Part shown: piece by piece, positions 1 through 7,553 of the stretch
How the letters are laid out: every line of letters starts with the position of its first letter
How positions within the stretch are numbered: the stretch's first letter is position 1
Assembly (NCBI GenBank): GCA_020445945.1
Contig: JAGRFQ010000032.1
Location: 1,513 to 37,772 of the forward strand
Direction: 5' to 3'
DNA from: Rhodocyclaceae bacterium
GTDB lineage: Bacteria > Pseudomonadota > Gammaproteobacteria > Burkholderiales > Rhodocyclaceae
DNA length: 36,260 nt
Position numbers and translations under genes: made by a program
Notes under the pieces: generated by a model
The model's database searches: none
The model's input: only the letters and a program-made list of their open reading frames with translations
Told to the model about the DNA's origin: nothing

Positions 1-314
1 AGCGCATCGCGATCGCCCGCGCCTTCCTCCGCAACGCCCCGATCCTGCTCCTCGACGAGGCCACCTCGGCGCTCGACAACGCCTCCGAGCGCGCGGTCAA
101 GGACGCGCTGGTCGAGCTGCGCAAGAGCCGCACCGTGGTGGTCGTCGCCCACCGCCTGAGCACCATCCGCGACGCCGACCGCATCGTCGTCATGGCGCAC
201 GGGCGCATCGTCGAGGTTGGCGACCACGCCACCCTGCTGGCCGCCCACGGCGCCTACGCGCGCCTGCTGGCCAGCGGCGAGGGGCTGGTCGACACCGACG
301 CCGTGGCGCAGTAA
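1..314 (+). CDS. msbA: Lipid A export ABC transporter MsbA, C-terminal end (partial)
   Basis: This is the last ~103 codons of an ABC exporter ATPase; the start lies outside the window. Visible are the end of the signature helix (QRIAIAR), Walker B with the catalytic Glu ([12 protein letters not shown], which includes the D-loop) and the H-loop histidine ([11 protein letters not shown]). It ends with a short tail and a TAA at 312-314. MsbA-type proteins flip lipid A-core across the inner membrane using ATP. The assignment to MsbA rather than another exporter of the same fold rests on the LPS glycosyltransferase genes that follow only 9 bases downstream, and the missing N-terminal membrane domain would be needed to settle it. 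It is probably the upstream gene of the operon running to 7546. Confidence 0.8.
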   Translation, partial: RIAIARAFLRNAPILLLDEATSALDNASERAVKDALVELRKSRTVVVVAHRLSTIRDADRIVVMAHGRIVEVGDHATLLAAHGAYARLLASGEGLVDTDAVAQ

Positions 315-323
315 AACCTCGCC

Positions 324-1349
324 ATGACCGACCTCGTCGCCCTCTACTTCGTCGCCTCGCCGCTGCAATACCTCGCCGCCAAGCGCATCGCCGAGGCGCA
401 CGAGGCCGGCGCCCGCAACGTGCTGGTGTGGTACAAGCCCGGCGTCACCCCGATCGTGCGCGCAGCCGACTGGGACGCCAGCGCCTACATGCCCTGGCCG
501 CGCTGGGAGCCGCTGCCGGGCCGCTTCGGCCGCCTGCGCCGCCAGCGCGCCAACCTCCGCGAAGTGGCCGCGCTGGTCGGCCCCTGCACGCGCCTGCACA
601 TCCACAGCGCGGTGTTCGACACCGAAGCCATCAACTATTTCCTGCGCGCCCTGCCGCGCGCCTGCGGCGCCCAAACGATGCACGCCCGCATCCTGCCCGA
701 CGGCATCATCAGCATCCGCCGCTACCCGCTCTCCCCGCTCAAGGCCGCCGCGCAATACCTGCGCAAGCTGCGCCGGCTGGTCGCCCCGGAGCTCGACTAC
801 TGGTGCTTCAGCGGTGACCGCATCGGCTCCGATGCGCCCTTCTGCGACCGCATCTACGTCCTCCCCGGCCTGCCGCATGAATACCCCGCCGCCAAGGTGG
901 TGACCCTGCCGCCGCTGGTCGACCTCGCCGCCGACGAGCGCACGCCCGTACCGCCGCGCGCACTGGTCATCGGCCAGCCGCTGGCCGGCGCGGGGCTGAT
1001 GAGCGCGGCCGACAGCGAAGCCACCGGCCGACGCATCCGCGCATGGCTGGCCGAAAAAGGCATCACCGAGATCTACTACAAGGGCCACCCCAAGGACAGC
1101 GCGCGCGAACTCAATCACCCGGACTACCGCGCGCTCGAACTCGACCAGCCGCTGGAGAGCCATCTGGCCGACACGCCCTACCGCTGCATCGTCGGCACGC
1201 GCTCCTCGGCGCTGCTCTTCGCCGCCCAGCTTGGCCGGCCCGACACGCAGGTGGCGGCCTTCGGGCTCGATCAGGTCAAGTTCAAGAACCCGACCGAGCA
1301 GCAGCAGATGCTGGCGCTGTTCGACCACCTGGGCGTGGCGCGCCTGTGA
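324..1349 (+). CDS. Sialyltransferase-like GT-B glycosyltransferase (polysialyltransferase/GT52-like)
   Basis: A 341-residue protein with no signal peptide. It carries three short motifs in the order known from bacterial sialyltransferases of families GT38, GT52 and GT80: an acidic-Gly motif (ILPDGI, Asp126-Gly127), an HP motif (YYKGHPKD, His255-Pro256) and a Ser-rich motif (GTRSSALLFA, Ser294-Ser295). In those families the first acid is the general base, His is the general acid, and the Ser residues bind CMP phosphate. Here the acidic motif reads PDG, so only one acid is kept. The start ATG lies 9 bases after the transporter stop, and the stop overlaps the next gene by GTGA. The likely role is addition of a sialic-acid-like or other nonulosonate sugar to LPS or capsule. 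No CMP-sialate synthesis gene is in the window, so the donor is unknown. The family call is from motifs only. Confidence 0.55.
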   Translation: MTDLVALYFVASPLQYLAAKRIAEAHEAGARNVLVWYKPGVTPIVRAADWDASAYMPWPRWEPLPGRFGRLRRQRANLREVAALVGPCTRLHIHSAVFDTEAINYFLRALPRACGAQTMHARILPDGIISIRRYPLSPLKAAAQYLRKLRRLVAPELDYWCFSGDRIGSDAPFCDRIYVLPGLPHEYPAAKVVTLPPLVDLAADERTPVPPRALVIGQPLAGAGLMSAADSEATGRRIRAWLAEKGITEIYYKGHPKDSARELNHPDYRALELDQPLESHLADTPYRCIVGTRSSALLFAAQLGRPDTQVAAFGLDQVKFKNPTEQQQMLALFDHLGVARL

Positions 1350-2551
1350 GTGCGCTGCACGCCCTGCGCGCCCGCGCCACGGCCGCACAGCCGTGGCTGC
1401 TGTCGGCGATCTGCGCGGTGCTCGCCCTCAAGGTGTCGTGGGCCTATGCGTTGTCTTTCTTCCTGCTCGCCGCCTGGCTGCTCGATGGCCGGGTGATCGC
1501 CAAGCTCGGCGCCATCGTCCGCTCGCCGCTGTGCCTGGCGGTGATCGCCTCCGTGCTGATCTATCTGCTGGCGATGGCGTGGACCGCCGACACCGCGGCC
1601 GGCTGGAAAATGGTCGGCCGGCAGACGCCGTTGATGCTCTTTGCGCTGTACTGGAGCAGCGCCGAGCCGGCCGACCGCGAGCGCCACGTGTCGGCCTTTC
1701 TCGGCGGGCTGGCGGTGTGCGCGCTGCTGGCCCACTACAACTGGCTGCAACTGCACTGGCTCACCGAGTTGCCGGCCGGCATTCGCGTCGTCAAAAGCCC
1801 GGGCGACACCGCCCCCTTCGTCGACCGCATCACCTATGCCCCGCTGCTCGCGCTGGGCGCGTATCTGGCGCTGCGCCGCGCCCTCGGCCTGACGCCTGGC
1901 GCGCGCCGCGGTGCGGCCACCCTGATCGCCGCGCTGCTGCTCGCCAATCTGCTGTTCTCCGGCGGCCGGGCCGGGCTGGTGATGTTCATCGCGATGGCCA
2001 TCGGGCTGGCCTTCGAAGCCTTCCATGCACGGCGCCGGGCGCTGCTGCTGTGCGCCGCGCTGCTGCCGCTCAGCCTGCTCGCCGCCTATCAAACGTCGGA
2101 CTATTTCGCCCAGCGCGTCGACGCCATCGGCACCGATCTGCACAGCTTCGAGCAGAACCCGAACACCTCGGTCGGCCAGCGGATGGTGTACTGGGCAACG
2201 AGCTGGGCGGTGTTCACCGAGCATCCGCTGATCGGCGTCGGCAGCGGCGATTTTCAGGCCGAATACACCCGCGCCAAGCCCGAAAAATGGGCGATGACGC
2301 CCGACTCCTACAACCCACACAACCAGTATCTGATGACCGGCGTCACCACCGGCCTGCTGGGCCTCGCCGCGCTGGCGGCGATCTTCGCCTTCGCCGCGCG
2401 CGGCGGCGATGCGCGCAGCCGCACGGTGCTGGCCGGCTTCGCGGTGGTCTGCCTGTTCGAAAGCTATCTGTGGCGGTCGAACACCGCGCTGGCCTTCGCG
2501 GTGCTGGTCGCGGTGCTGACGGCGCCGTCCCGCGCGGGGCCGGGTCGATGA
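1346..2551 (+). CDS. waaL: O-antigen ligase / Wzy-C family membrane protein (WaaL-like)
   Basis: A 401-residue polytopic inner-membrane protein with about ten hydrophobic segments. It carries the signature of the Wzy_C/O-antigen ligase superfamily: an Arg in FSGGRAG (Arg208), then a large periplasmic loop (about 250-335) holding the HP and GVGSGDF region and the PHNQYL motif (His325). These Arg and His residues are essential in WaaL and line the lipid-linked sugar site. WaaL transfers undecaprenyl-linked glycan to lipid A-core in the periplasm. I chose the GTG start at 1346 because it overlaps the upstream stop as GTGA; the frame is open further upstream, but only as a shadow of the previous gene. 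A Wzy polymerase has the same fold, so ligase is the more likely, not the certain, reading. Its stop overlaps the next start (ATGA). Confidence 0.75.
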   Translation: MSALHALRARATAAQPWLLSAICAVLALKVSWAYALSFFLLAAWLLDGRVIAKLGAIVRSPLCLAVIASVLIYLLAMAWTADTAAGWKMVGRQTPLMLFALYWSSAEPADRERHVSAFLGGLAVCALLAHYNWLQLHWLTELPAGIRVVKSPGDTAPFVDRITYAPLLALGAYLALRRALGLTPGARRGAATLIAALLLANLLFSGGRAGLVMFIAMAIGLAFEAFHARRRALLLCAALLPLSLLAAYQTSDYFAQRVDAIGTDLHSFEQNPNTSVGQRMVYWATSWAVFTEHPLIGVGSGDFQAEYTRAKPEKWAMTPDSYNPHNQYLMTGVTTGLLGLAALAAIFAFAARGGDARSRTVLAGFAVVCLFESYLWRSNTALAFAVLVAVLTAPSRAGPGR

Positions 2552-3567
2552 GCGCGCTGAAGATCGCCTTCGTGTCGTCGCACCCCAGCCTGCGCCGTTT
2601 CCGCCGCGACCCGTCCTACATCTACCGCTGCGAAAACCTCGGGCTGGCCTTGCAGCGCCTCGGCCACCGGGTGAGCTTCGTCCACCTCAAGGCGCTCCTG
2701 CTGCCGCGGCGCTTCGATGTCGCGGTGTTCCTGCGCCCGTCCGACGCGCTGCTCTACCGTCACGTGGTCGCCCGCCTTCGCCGGCAGGGGACCGTGCTGG
2801 TCGGCGATTGCGACGATCTGCTGTTCGACCCGGCCTGCGCCGCGTTCCGCCCCTCGGTCATCAACGGCAGCGCCGATCGTGACGAAACCGCGGCCAAGTT
2901 CCGCCGCCACCACGACGCGCTGGCCGCGCTCGACCGCTTCATTTTCTCCACCGAGGAACTATCCGATCGCTACCGGGCGCTCCACCCCGACGCCGCGGTC
3001 ACGATCCTCCCCAACGCGGTGCACAGCGGCTGGCGCGACATCGCCCCCAACCCCGCGCCGCCGCGCGTGCTGACCTACTTCAGCGGCACCCGCACCCACG
3101 ACCGCGACATCGCGCTGATCGCCGCGCCGCTGCAGCGCGTGCTCGACGCGCAGCCCGATCTGTCGGTGCAACTGGTCGGCCCGATCACCCCGCCGTTCAG
3201 CCATCCGCGGCTGCTCGTGCGCAAGAAGGTCGCCTTCACCGACTACCCCTACGTGCTGCGCGACAGCTATCTGAACCTCGCGCCACTCGAAGACACCCCC
3301 TTCAACCGCAGCAAATCCGCGCTCAAAGCCATCGAGCCGGGCTTCTTCGATGTGCCGACCATCGCCTCGCCGGTGGGCGACTTCACCCGCGTCGCCGTCG
3401 ACGGCGTGCGCTACGCCCGCGACGATGCCGAGTGGGAGGCGCAGATCGCCGCCGCCTGCGCACCCGAGCGCCACGCCCAACTGCGCCGCGGCCTGCGCCA
3501 GCGCATCCTCGCCCACGCCGACATCGACCGCTTCGCCGAGGCGTTCGTCCGTTTCGTCGCGCACTAG
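2548..3567 (+). CDS. Glycosyltransferase, GT4-like (surface glycan)
   Basis: A 339-residue soluble protein with a GT-B layout. The N-terminal half has KIAFVSSHPSL and an acidic patch (VGDCDDLLFD, residues 85-94). The C-terminal half starts near YFSGTRTHDRD (177-187) and has a donor-site region with NLAPLEDTPFNRSKSALK (243-260), where Lys256/Lys260 and Glu263 would contact nucleotide-sugar phosphates. This FSGT...APL.D..FN..KS pattern occurs in GT4-like enzymes of LPS and capsule clusters. The start ATG overlaps the ligase stop (ATGA), which implies coupled translation. The sugar and acceptor cannot be read from sequence. The next gene begins 16 bases after its stop. Confidence 0.7.
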   Translation: MSALKIAFVSSHPSLRRFRRDPSYIYRCENLGLALQRLGHRVSFVHLKALLLPRRFDVAVFLRPSDALLYRHVVARLRRQGTVLVGDCDDLLFDPACAAFRPSVINGSADRDETAAKFRRHHDALAALDRFIFSTEELSDRYRALHPDAAVTILPNAVHSGWRDIAPNPAPPRVLTYFSGTRTHDRDIALIAAPLQRVLDAQPDLSVQLVGPITPPFSHPRLLVRKKVAFTDYPYVLRDSYLNLAPLEDTPFNRSKSALKAIEPGFFDVPTIASPVGDFTRVAVDGVRYARDDAEWEAQIAAACAPERHAQLRRGLRQRILAHADIDRFAEAFVRFVAH

Positions 3568-3583
3568 GCGACAATAGCCGCGC

Positions 3584-4624
3584 ATGCCCGATACCCGCAT
3601 CCTCATCATCCGCGCCTCGGCCATTGGCGACGTGGTGTTCGCCTCGCCCTTCGCCGCGGCGCTCAAGGCGAGCTGGCCGGACGCCCGTGTGGCCTGGCTG
3701 GTCGAGCCCGGCATTGCGCCGCTGCTGGCCGCCGACCCGAACATCGACGAGCTGATCCTGTGGCCCAAGGGCGAGTGGAAAGCGCTGTGGCAGGCACGGC
3801 GCGTCGGCGCACTGATCGGCGCGGTGCGCCGCTTTTCGCGCCAGCTCAAGGCGCGCCGTTTCGACATCGCGATCGATCTGCAGAGCCTGCTCAAGAGCGG
3901 CGTGCTGGCGTGGCTGTCGGGCGCGCCGCGGCGCATCGGGCTGGGCTCGCGCGAGGGCAGCCAGTGGCTGATGAGCGAGGTCGTTCCGAAAGGCGGCGAC
4001 ACGGCGCGGATCAGCTCGGAGTACCTGTATCTGGCCCAACAGCTCGGGCTGGAGACCGGCGATTTTCTGCCCTGCCTGCACATCGGCGCGGACGCCGCCG
4101 CGGCCGCCGACGCGCGCCTCGCCGCGCTGGGGCTGGCGCCGAAGCGCTACGCGGTGTTCGCGCCCTTCACCACCCGCCCGCAAAAGCACTGGTTCGAGGA
4201 TGCCTGGCAGGCGCTGGGGCCGCGCGTGACGGATGAACTGGGGCTGACCCCGGTGATCCTCGGCGGGCCGGCCGACCGCGACGCGGCGCGGCGCATTGCC
4301 GCGGCGATTCCGGGCGCGATCAGCCTCGCCGGCGACACCGCGCTGACCGAAGCGGCGGCGCTGATCGCGCGCGCGGCGCTGCTGATCGGCGTCGACACCG
4401 GGCTGACCCACATGGGCATCGCCTTCGCCACCCCGACGGTGGCACTGTTCGGCTCGACCCGGCCGTATCTGGACACCGGCCGCGCCAACGCCCGGGTGAT
4501 CTGGCTGGGGCTGGAATGCTCGCCGTGCCGCCGCCGGCCAACCTGCGACGGCGCCTTCACCTGCCTGCGCGACATCCGCCCGGACCGCGTCATCGACACC
4601 GCCCGCGAGGTGCTGGACGCATGA
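3584..4624 (+). CDS. LPS heptosyltransferase, GT9 family (WaaC-like)
   Basis: A 346-residue GT-B enzyme of family 9. The N-terminus has ILIIRASAIGDVVFASPF, the usual GD motif of heptosyltransferases I/II. The middle has FDIAIDLQSLLKSG, which resembles WaaC acceptor-side sequence. The C-terminal half has VFAPFTTRPQKHW, VILGGPADRD and the ADP-heptose-site motif LLIGVDTGLTHMGIAFATPTVALFGST. The C-terminal tail carries a four-cysteine cluster (CSPC...TC...TC), common in GT9 proteins. It would add L-glycero-D-manno-heptose to the Kdo of the LPS inner core at the cytoplasmic face. Whether it is heptosyltransferase I or another GT9 member cannot be settled here. There is no Shine-Dalgarno before the ATG, and a GACAAT hexamer (3570-3575) lies 8 bases upstream. 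The stop overlaps the next start (ATGA). Confidence 0.85.
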   Translation: MPDTRILIIRASAIGDVVFASPFAAALKASWPDARVAWLVEPGIAPLLAADPNIDELILWPKGEWKALWQARRVGALIGAVRRFSRQLKARRFDIAIDLQSLLKSGVLAWLSGAPRRIGLGSREGSQWLMSEVVPKGGDTARISSEYLYLAQQLGLETGDFLPCLHIGADAAAAADARLAALGLAPKRYAVFAPFTTRPQKHWFEDAWQALGPRVTDELGLTPVILGGPADRDAARRIAAAIPGAISLAGDTALTEAAALIARAALLIGVDTGLTHMGIAFATPTVALFGSTRPYLDTGRANARVIWLGLECSPCRRRPTCDGAFTCLRDIRPDRVIDTAREVLDA

Positions 4625-5709
4625 AGGTGCTGCACATCGAGGCGGGCCGCCACCTCTACGGCGGCGCCAAGCAGGTGCTCTACATCATGGACGGGCTGGC
4701 GCGGCGCGGGGTCGCCAACCTGCTCGCCTGCCCGAACGGTGCGCACATCGGCGCGGCGGCCGGCGACTGCGCGACGGTGGTCGAGCTGCCGATGGGCGGC
4801 GACGCCGACGTGGCGATGGTCGCCCGCCTGCGCCGCGTCATCCGCGCCCACCGGCCGGACGTGGTGCACATCCACAGCCGCCGCGGCGCCGACCTGTGGG
4901 GCGGCCTCGCGGCGCGGCTCGCGGGCGTGCCCTGCGTGCTCTCGCGCCGCGTGGACAACCCCGAAGCGCGCTGGATCGTGACCGCCAAGTACCGCCTGTT
5001 CGACCACGTCATCACCATCTCCGAAGGCATCCGGCAGGTGCTGCTGGCCGAAGGGCTGGCGCCGGACAAGGTGAGCTGCGTGCGCAGCGCGGTCGACCCC
5101 GCGCCCTATCTGCGCGACTACGACAAGGCCGCTTTCCGCGCCGCGCTGGGCATCGCGCCGGACGCGCCGGTGGCCGGCATGGTGGCGCAACTGATCCCGC
5201 GCAAGGGCCACCGCCACCTGCTCGCCACGCTGCCCGCGGTGCTCGCCGCGCATCCCACGCTGCAGGTGCTGATCTACGGCCGCGGGCCGCTGGAGGCCGA
5301 GCTGCGCGCCGCCATCGCCGCCCATCGCCTGCAGGACAAGGTGCGCCTGATGGGCTTTGTCGATGACCTGCCGGCGCAGCTCGGCTGCCTCGACCTGCTG
5401 GTCCACCCGGCCGACATGGAGGGCCTCGGCGTGGCGCTGCTGCAGGCCTCGGCAGCGCGCGTGCCGATCATCGCCTGTCGCGCCGGCGGCATGCCCGAGG
5501 CGGTGGTCGATGGCGAAAACGGCCGCCTGATCGACGTCGGCGACGTGGCCGCGCTCGGCGCCGCGCTGATCGAACTGCTCGACGACGCGGCGCTGCGCCA
5601 GCGCATGGGCGAGGCGGGCCGCGCGCGGGTGCTGCGCGCGTTCTCGGTGGACGCCATGTGCGAAGGCAATCTGGCGGTGTATCGTCGCCTGCTGGAGGCA
5701 CGCCGATGA
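4621..5709 (+). CDS. GT4-family glycosyltransferase
   Basis: A 362-residue GT-B enzyme of the GT4 family. It opens with VLHIEAGRHLYGGAKQVL, the glycine loop of an acceptor-side Rossmann fold. It has VVHIHSRRGADLWG (81-94), the interdomain VAQLIPRKGH (188-197) and the donor-site block PADMEGLGVALLQASA (263-278). GT4 enzymes normally have an E-x7-E pair here. The first Glu is present (Glu267) but the second is Gln275, so donor handling may differ from the typical enzyme. The GGMPEAVVDGENG loop that follows is standard. It overlaps both neighbours by ATGA. Its place between a heptosyltransferase and a second GT4 enzyme suggests outer-core or glycan assembly; the sugar is unknown. Confidence 0.8.
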   Translation: MKVLHIEAGRHLYGGAKQVLYIMDGLARRGVANLLACPNGAHIGAAAGDCATVVELPMGGDADVAMVARLRRVIRAHRPDVVHIHSRRGADLWGGLAARLAGVPCVLSRRVDNPEARWIVTAKYRLFDHVITISEGIRQVLLAEGLAPDKVSCVRSAVDPAPYLRDYDKAAFRAALGIAPDAPVAGMVAQLIPRKGHRHLLATLPAVLAAHPTLQVLIYGRGPLEAELRAAIAAHRLQDKVRLMGFVDDLPAQLGCLDLLVHPADMEGLGVALLQASAARVPIIACRAGGMPEAVVDGENGRLIDVGDVAALGAALIELLDDAALRQRMGEAGRARVLRAFSVDAMCEGNLAVYRRLLEARR

Positions 5710-6776
5710 AAGTGATCTACGTCCTGCACAGCCACAAGGCCGGCGGCGCCGAGCGCCACCTGCTCGACCTGATGCACGGCACCGCGGCGCTCGGCGTGGA
5801 GCCGCTCTACGCCGGGCCGATGGACGGTTGGCTGGGCGCGCAGGCCGAGGCCGCCGGGGTGCACTGCCACCACCTGCCCTACCACGGGCTGTACGACATG
5901 CCCTCGCTGCTGCGCCTGGCGCGCCTCGCCAGGCGCGAGCACGCCGCACTGATTCACGGCCACCTCACCCGCGGCGCGTATTACGCCGGCTGGGCCGGGC
6001 GGCTCGCCGGGCGGCCCAGCGTGGCCACCGCGCACTCCACCAACGCCGGCAAGCACTTCGGCCGCGCCGCGCGCATCATCGCGGTGTCCGACGCGGTGCG
6101 CCGCTTCCTGATCGAACGCGGCTACGACGCCGGGCGCATCGTCACGGTGCACAACGGCGTGCCCGACGCCACCGCCCACGCCCCCTCGCGCGAGGCCGCG
6201 CGCGCCGCGCTGGGGCTGGCGCCGACGCAGATCGCGCTGATCATGGTGGCGCGCTTCATCCCCGACAAGGGCCACGACATCGCCCTCGACGCGCTCGCCC
6301 ACCACCGTGACGCGCCGTGGACCCTGCTCCTCGCCGGCGCGCCCGACGGCCCCACCGCGGCGCCGCTACGCGCGCGCATCGCCGCGCTCGGGCTCGCCGA
6401 GCGGGTGCGCTTTCTCGGCCACCTCGACGACGTGGCGCCGCTCTACGCCGCCGCCGACGCCCTGCTCGCCCCCTCGCGGCGCGAAGCCTTCTCGCTGACC
6501 CTGCTCGAAGCGGCGGCGTGGCGCCTGCCGGTCATCGCCAGCACCGTCGGCGGCAATGGCGAGGCGGTGGTCGACGGGGTGACCGGCCTGCTCACCCCGC
6601 CGGACGACGTGCCCGCCTTCGCCGCCGCGCTCGGCCGCCTGCTCGCCGATGGTGCCGAACGCGAGGCGCTGGGCAAGCGCGCGCGGGCGCGCTATCTTGA
6701 ATCCTTCACCTGCGCCACCATGTGCGCCTCGACGCGGGCGCTGTACGCCGACGCGCTTTCGGACCGCCAGCCATGA
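5706..6776 (+). CDS. GT4-family glycosyltransferase
   Basis: A 356-residue GT4 enzyme. Features in order: VLHSHKAGGAERHLLDL (6-22, acceptor-side glycine loop), ALIHGHLTRG (81-90), IIAVSDAVRRFL (124-135), VHNGVPD (148-154), the interdomain VARFIPDKGHD (181-191), and the donor-site block SRREAFSLTLLEAAA, in which both acids of the E-x7-E pair are kept (Glu260, Glu268). The STVGGNGEAVVDGVTG loop follows. The ATG at 5706 overlaps the previous stop and was preferred to an in-frame start about 48 bases upstream that lies inside the previous gene. Together with the preceding gene it probably extends the LPS core or a related glycan by two residues. Confidence 0.82.
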   Translation: MKVIYVLHSHKAGGAERHLLDLMHGTAALGVEPLYAGPMDGWLGAQAEAAGVHCHHLPYHGLYDMPSLLRLARLARREHAALIHGHLTRGAYYAGWAGRLAGRPSVATAHSTNAGKHFGRAARIIAVSDAVRRFLIERGYDAGRIVTVHNGVPDATAHAPSREAARAALGLAPTQIALIMVARFIPDKGHDIALDALAHHRDAPWTLLLAGAPDGPTAAPLRARIAALGLAERVRFLGHLDDVAPLYAAADALLAPSRREAFSLTLLEAAAWRLPVIASTVGGNGEAVVDGVTGLLTPPDDVPAFAAALGRLLADGAEREALGKRARARYLESFTCATMCASTRALYADALSDRQP

Positions 6777-7546
6777 ACCCCATCCAGATCCTGATGTATC
6801 ACCAGGTCGGGCGTTTTCCGGCCATGAAGGCGCACCGCGCCACCTACTGCGACCACCGCCGCTTTGCCGCGCAGATGGCCTACCTGGCGCGCTTCGGCTA
6901 CACCGTGCTGCGCATGGACGAGGCGCTGGCCTGCCTGCGCGGCGAGCGGCCCACGCCGCCGCGCGCGGTGGTGCTCACCTTCGACGACGGCTACGAGAAT
7001 TTCTACGAATACGCCTGGCCGGTGCTGCGCAGGCACGGTTTTCCGGCGCTGGTGTATCTGATCTCCGACCTCATCGGCCAGCCCGCCCGCTGGCTCGCCG
7101 CGGACAATCTGGCCACGCCGCCGCTGATGTCGGCCGAGCGGATTCGCCAGTTGCGCGGCGAAGGGGTCGATTTCGGCTCGCACGCGGTCAGCCATGTGCG
7201 CCTGGCGCAGATCGACACGGCGGCGATCCGCGCCGAGGTGCACGACTCCAAGGCCGCGCTCGAAGACGTGCTGGGCGAGGAAGTGCGCCACTTCTGCTAC
7301 CCCTTCGGCAGCCACGACCGGCGCGCCGTCGACGCCGTGGCCGAGGCCGGCTACGCCAGCGCGACCACCTGCGTGCGCGCCCCGGCCACCCCGGCGGACG
7401 ACCCGCTGACCCTGCCGCGCAAGGCGATTTCCTTCGGCGACAACCTGATCGGCTACTTCTGGCGCCTGCACGTCAAGAACACGCCCAAGCACGACTTCAT
7501 CCGCCGCGACGGGCAGACCTTCGCCGAGCGCGCCGCCGCGGCCTGA
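6773..7546 (+). CDS. Polysaccharide deacetylase (NodB/CE4 fold)
   Basis: A 257-residue protein with the NodB homology domain of carbohydrate esterase family 4. Motif 1 is TFDDGYENF (69-77; Asp71 general base, Asp72 metal ligand), motif 2 is SHAVSH (His137 and His141, metal ligands), and motif 3 is CYPFGSHD (175-182). These enzymes remove N-acetyl or formyl groups from sugars using a divalent metal. No signal peptide is visible, so it may act on a lipid-linked or nucleotide sugar at the cytoplasmic face, as ArnD-type enzymes do, rather than on exported polymer. It is translationally coupled (ATGA) to the preceding glycosyltransferase and ends the operon, 7 bases from the convergent gene at 7554. 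N-deacetylation of a hexosamine in this organism's LPS is a reasonable inference. Confidence 0.8.
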   Translation: MNPIQILMYHQVGRFPAMKAHRATYCDHRRFAAQMAYLARFGYTVLRMDEALACLRGERPTPPRAVVLTFDDGYENFYEYAWPVLRRHGFPALVYLISDLIGQPARWLAADNLATPPLMSAERIRQLRGEGVDFGSHAVSHVRLAQIDTAAIRAEVHDSKAALEDVLGEEVRHFCYPFGSHDRRAVDAVAEAGYASATTCVRAPATPADDPLTLPRKAISFGDNLIGYFWRLHVKNTPKHDFIRRDGQTFAERAAAA

Positions 7547-7553
7547 GCCGCGC

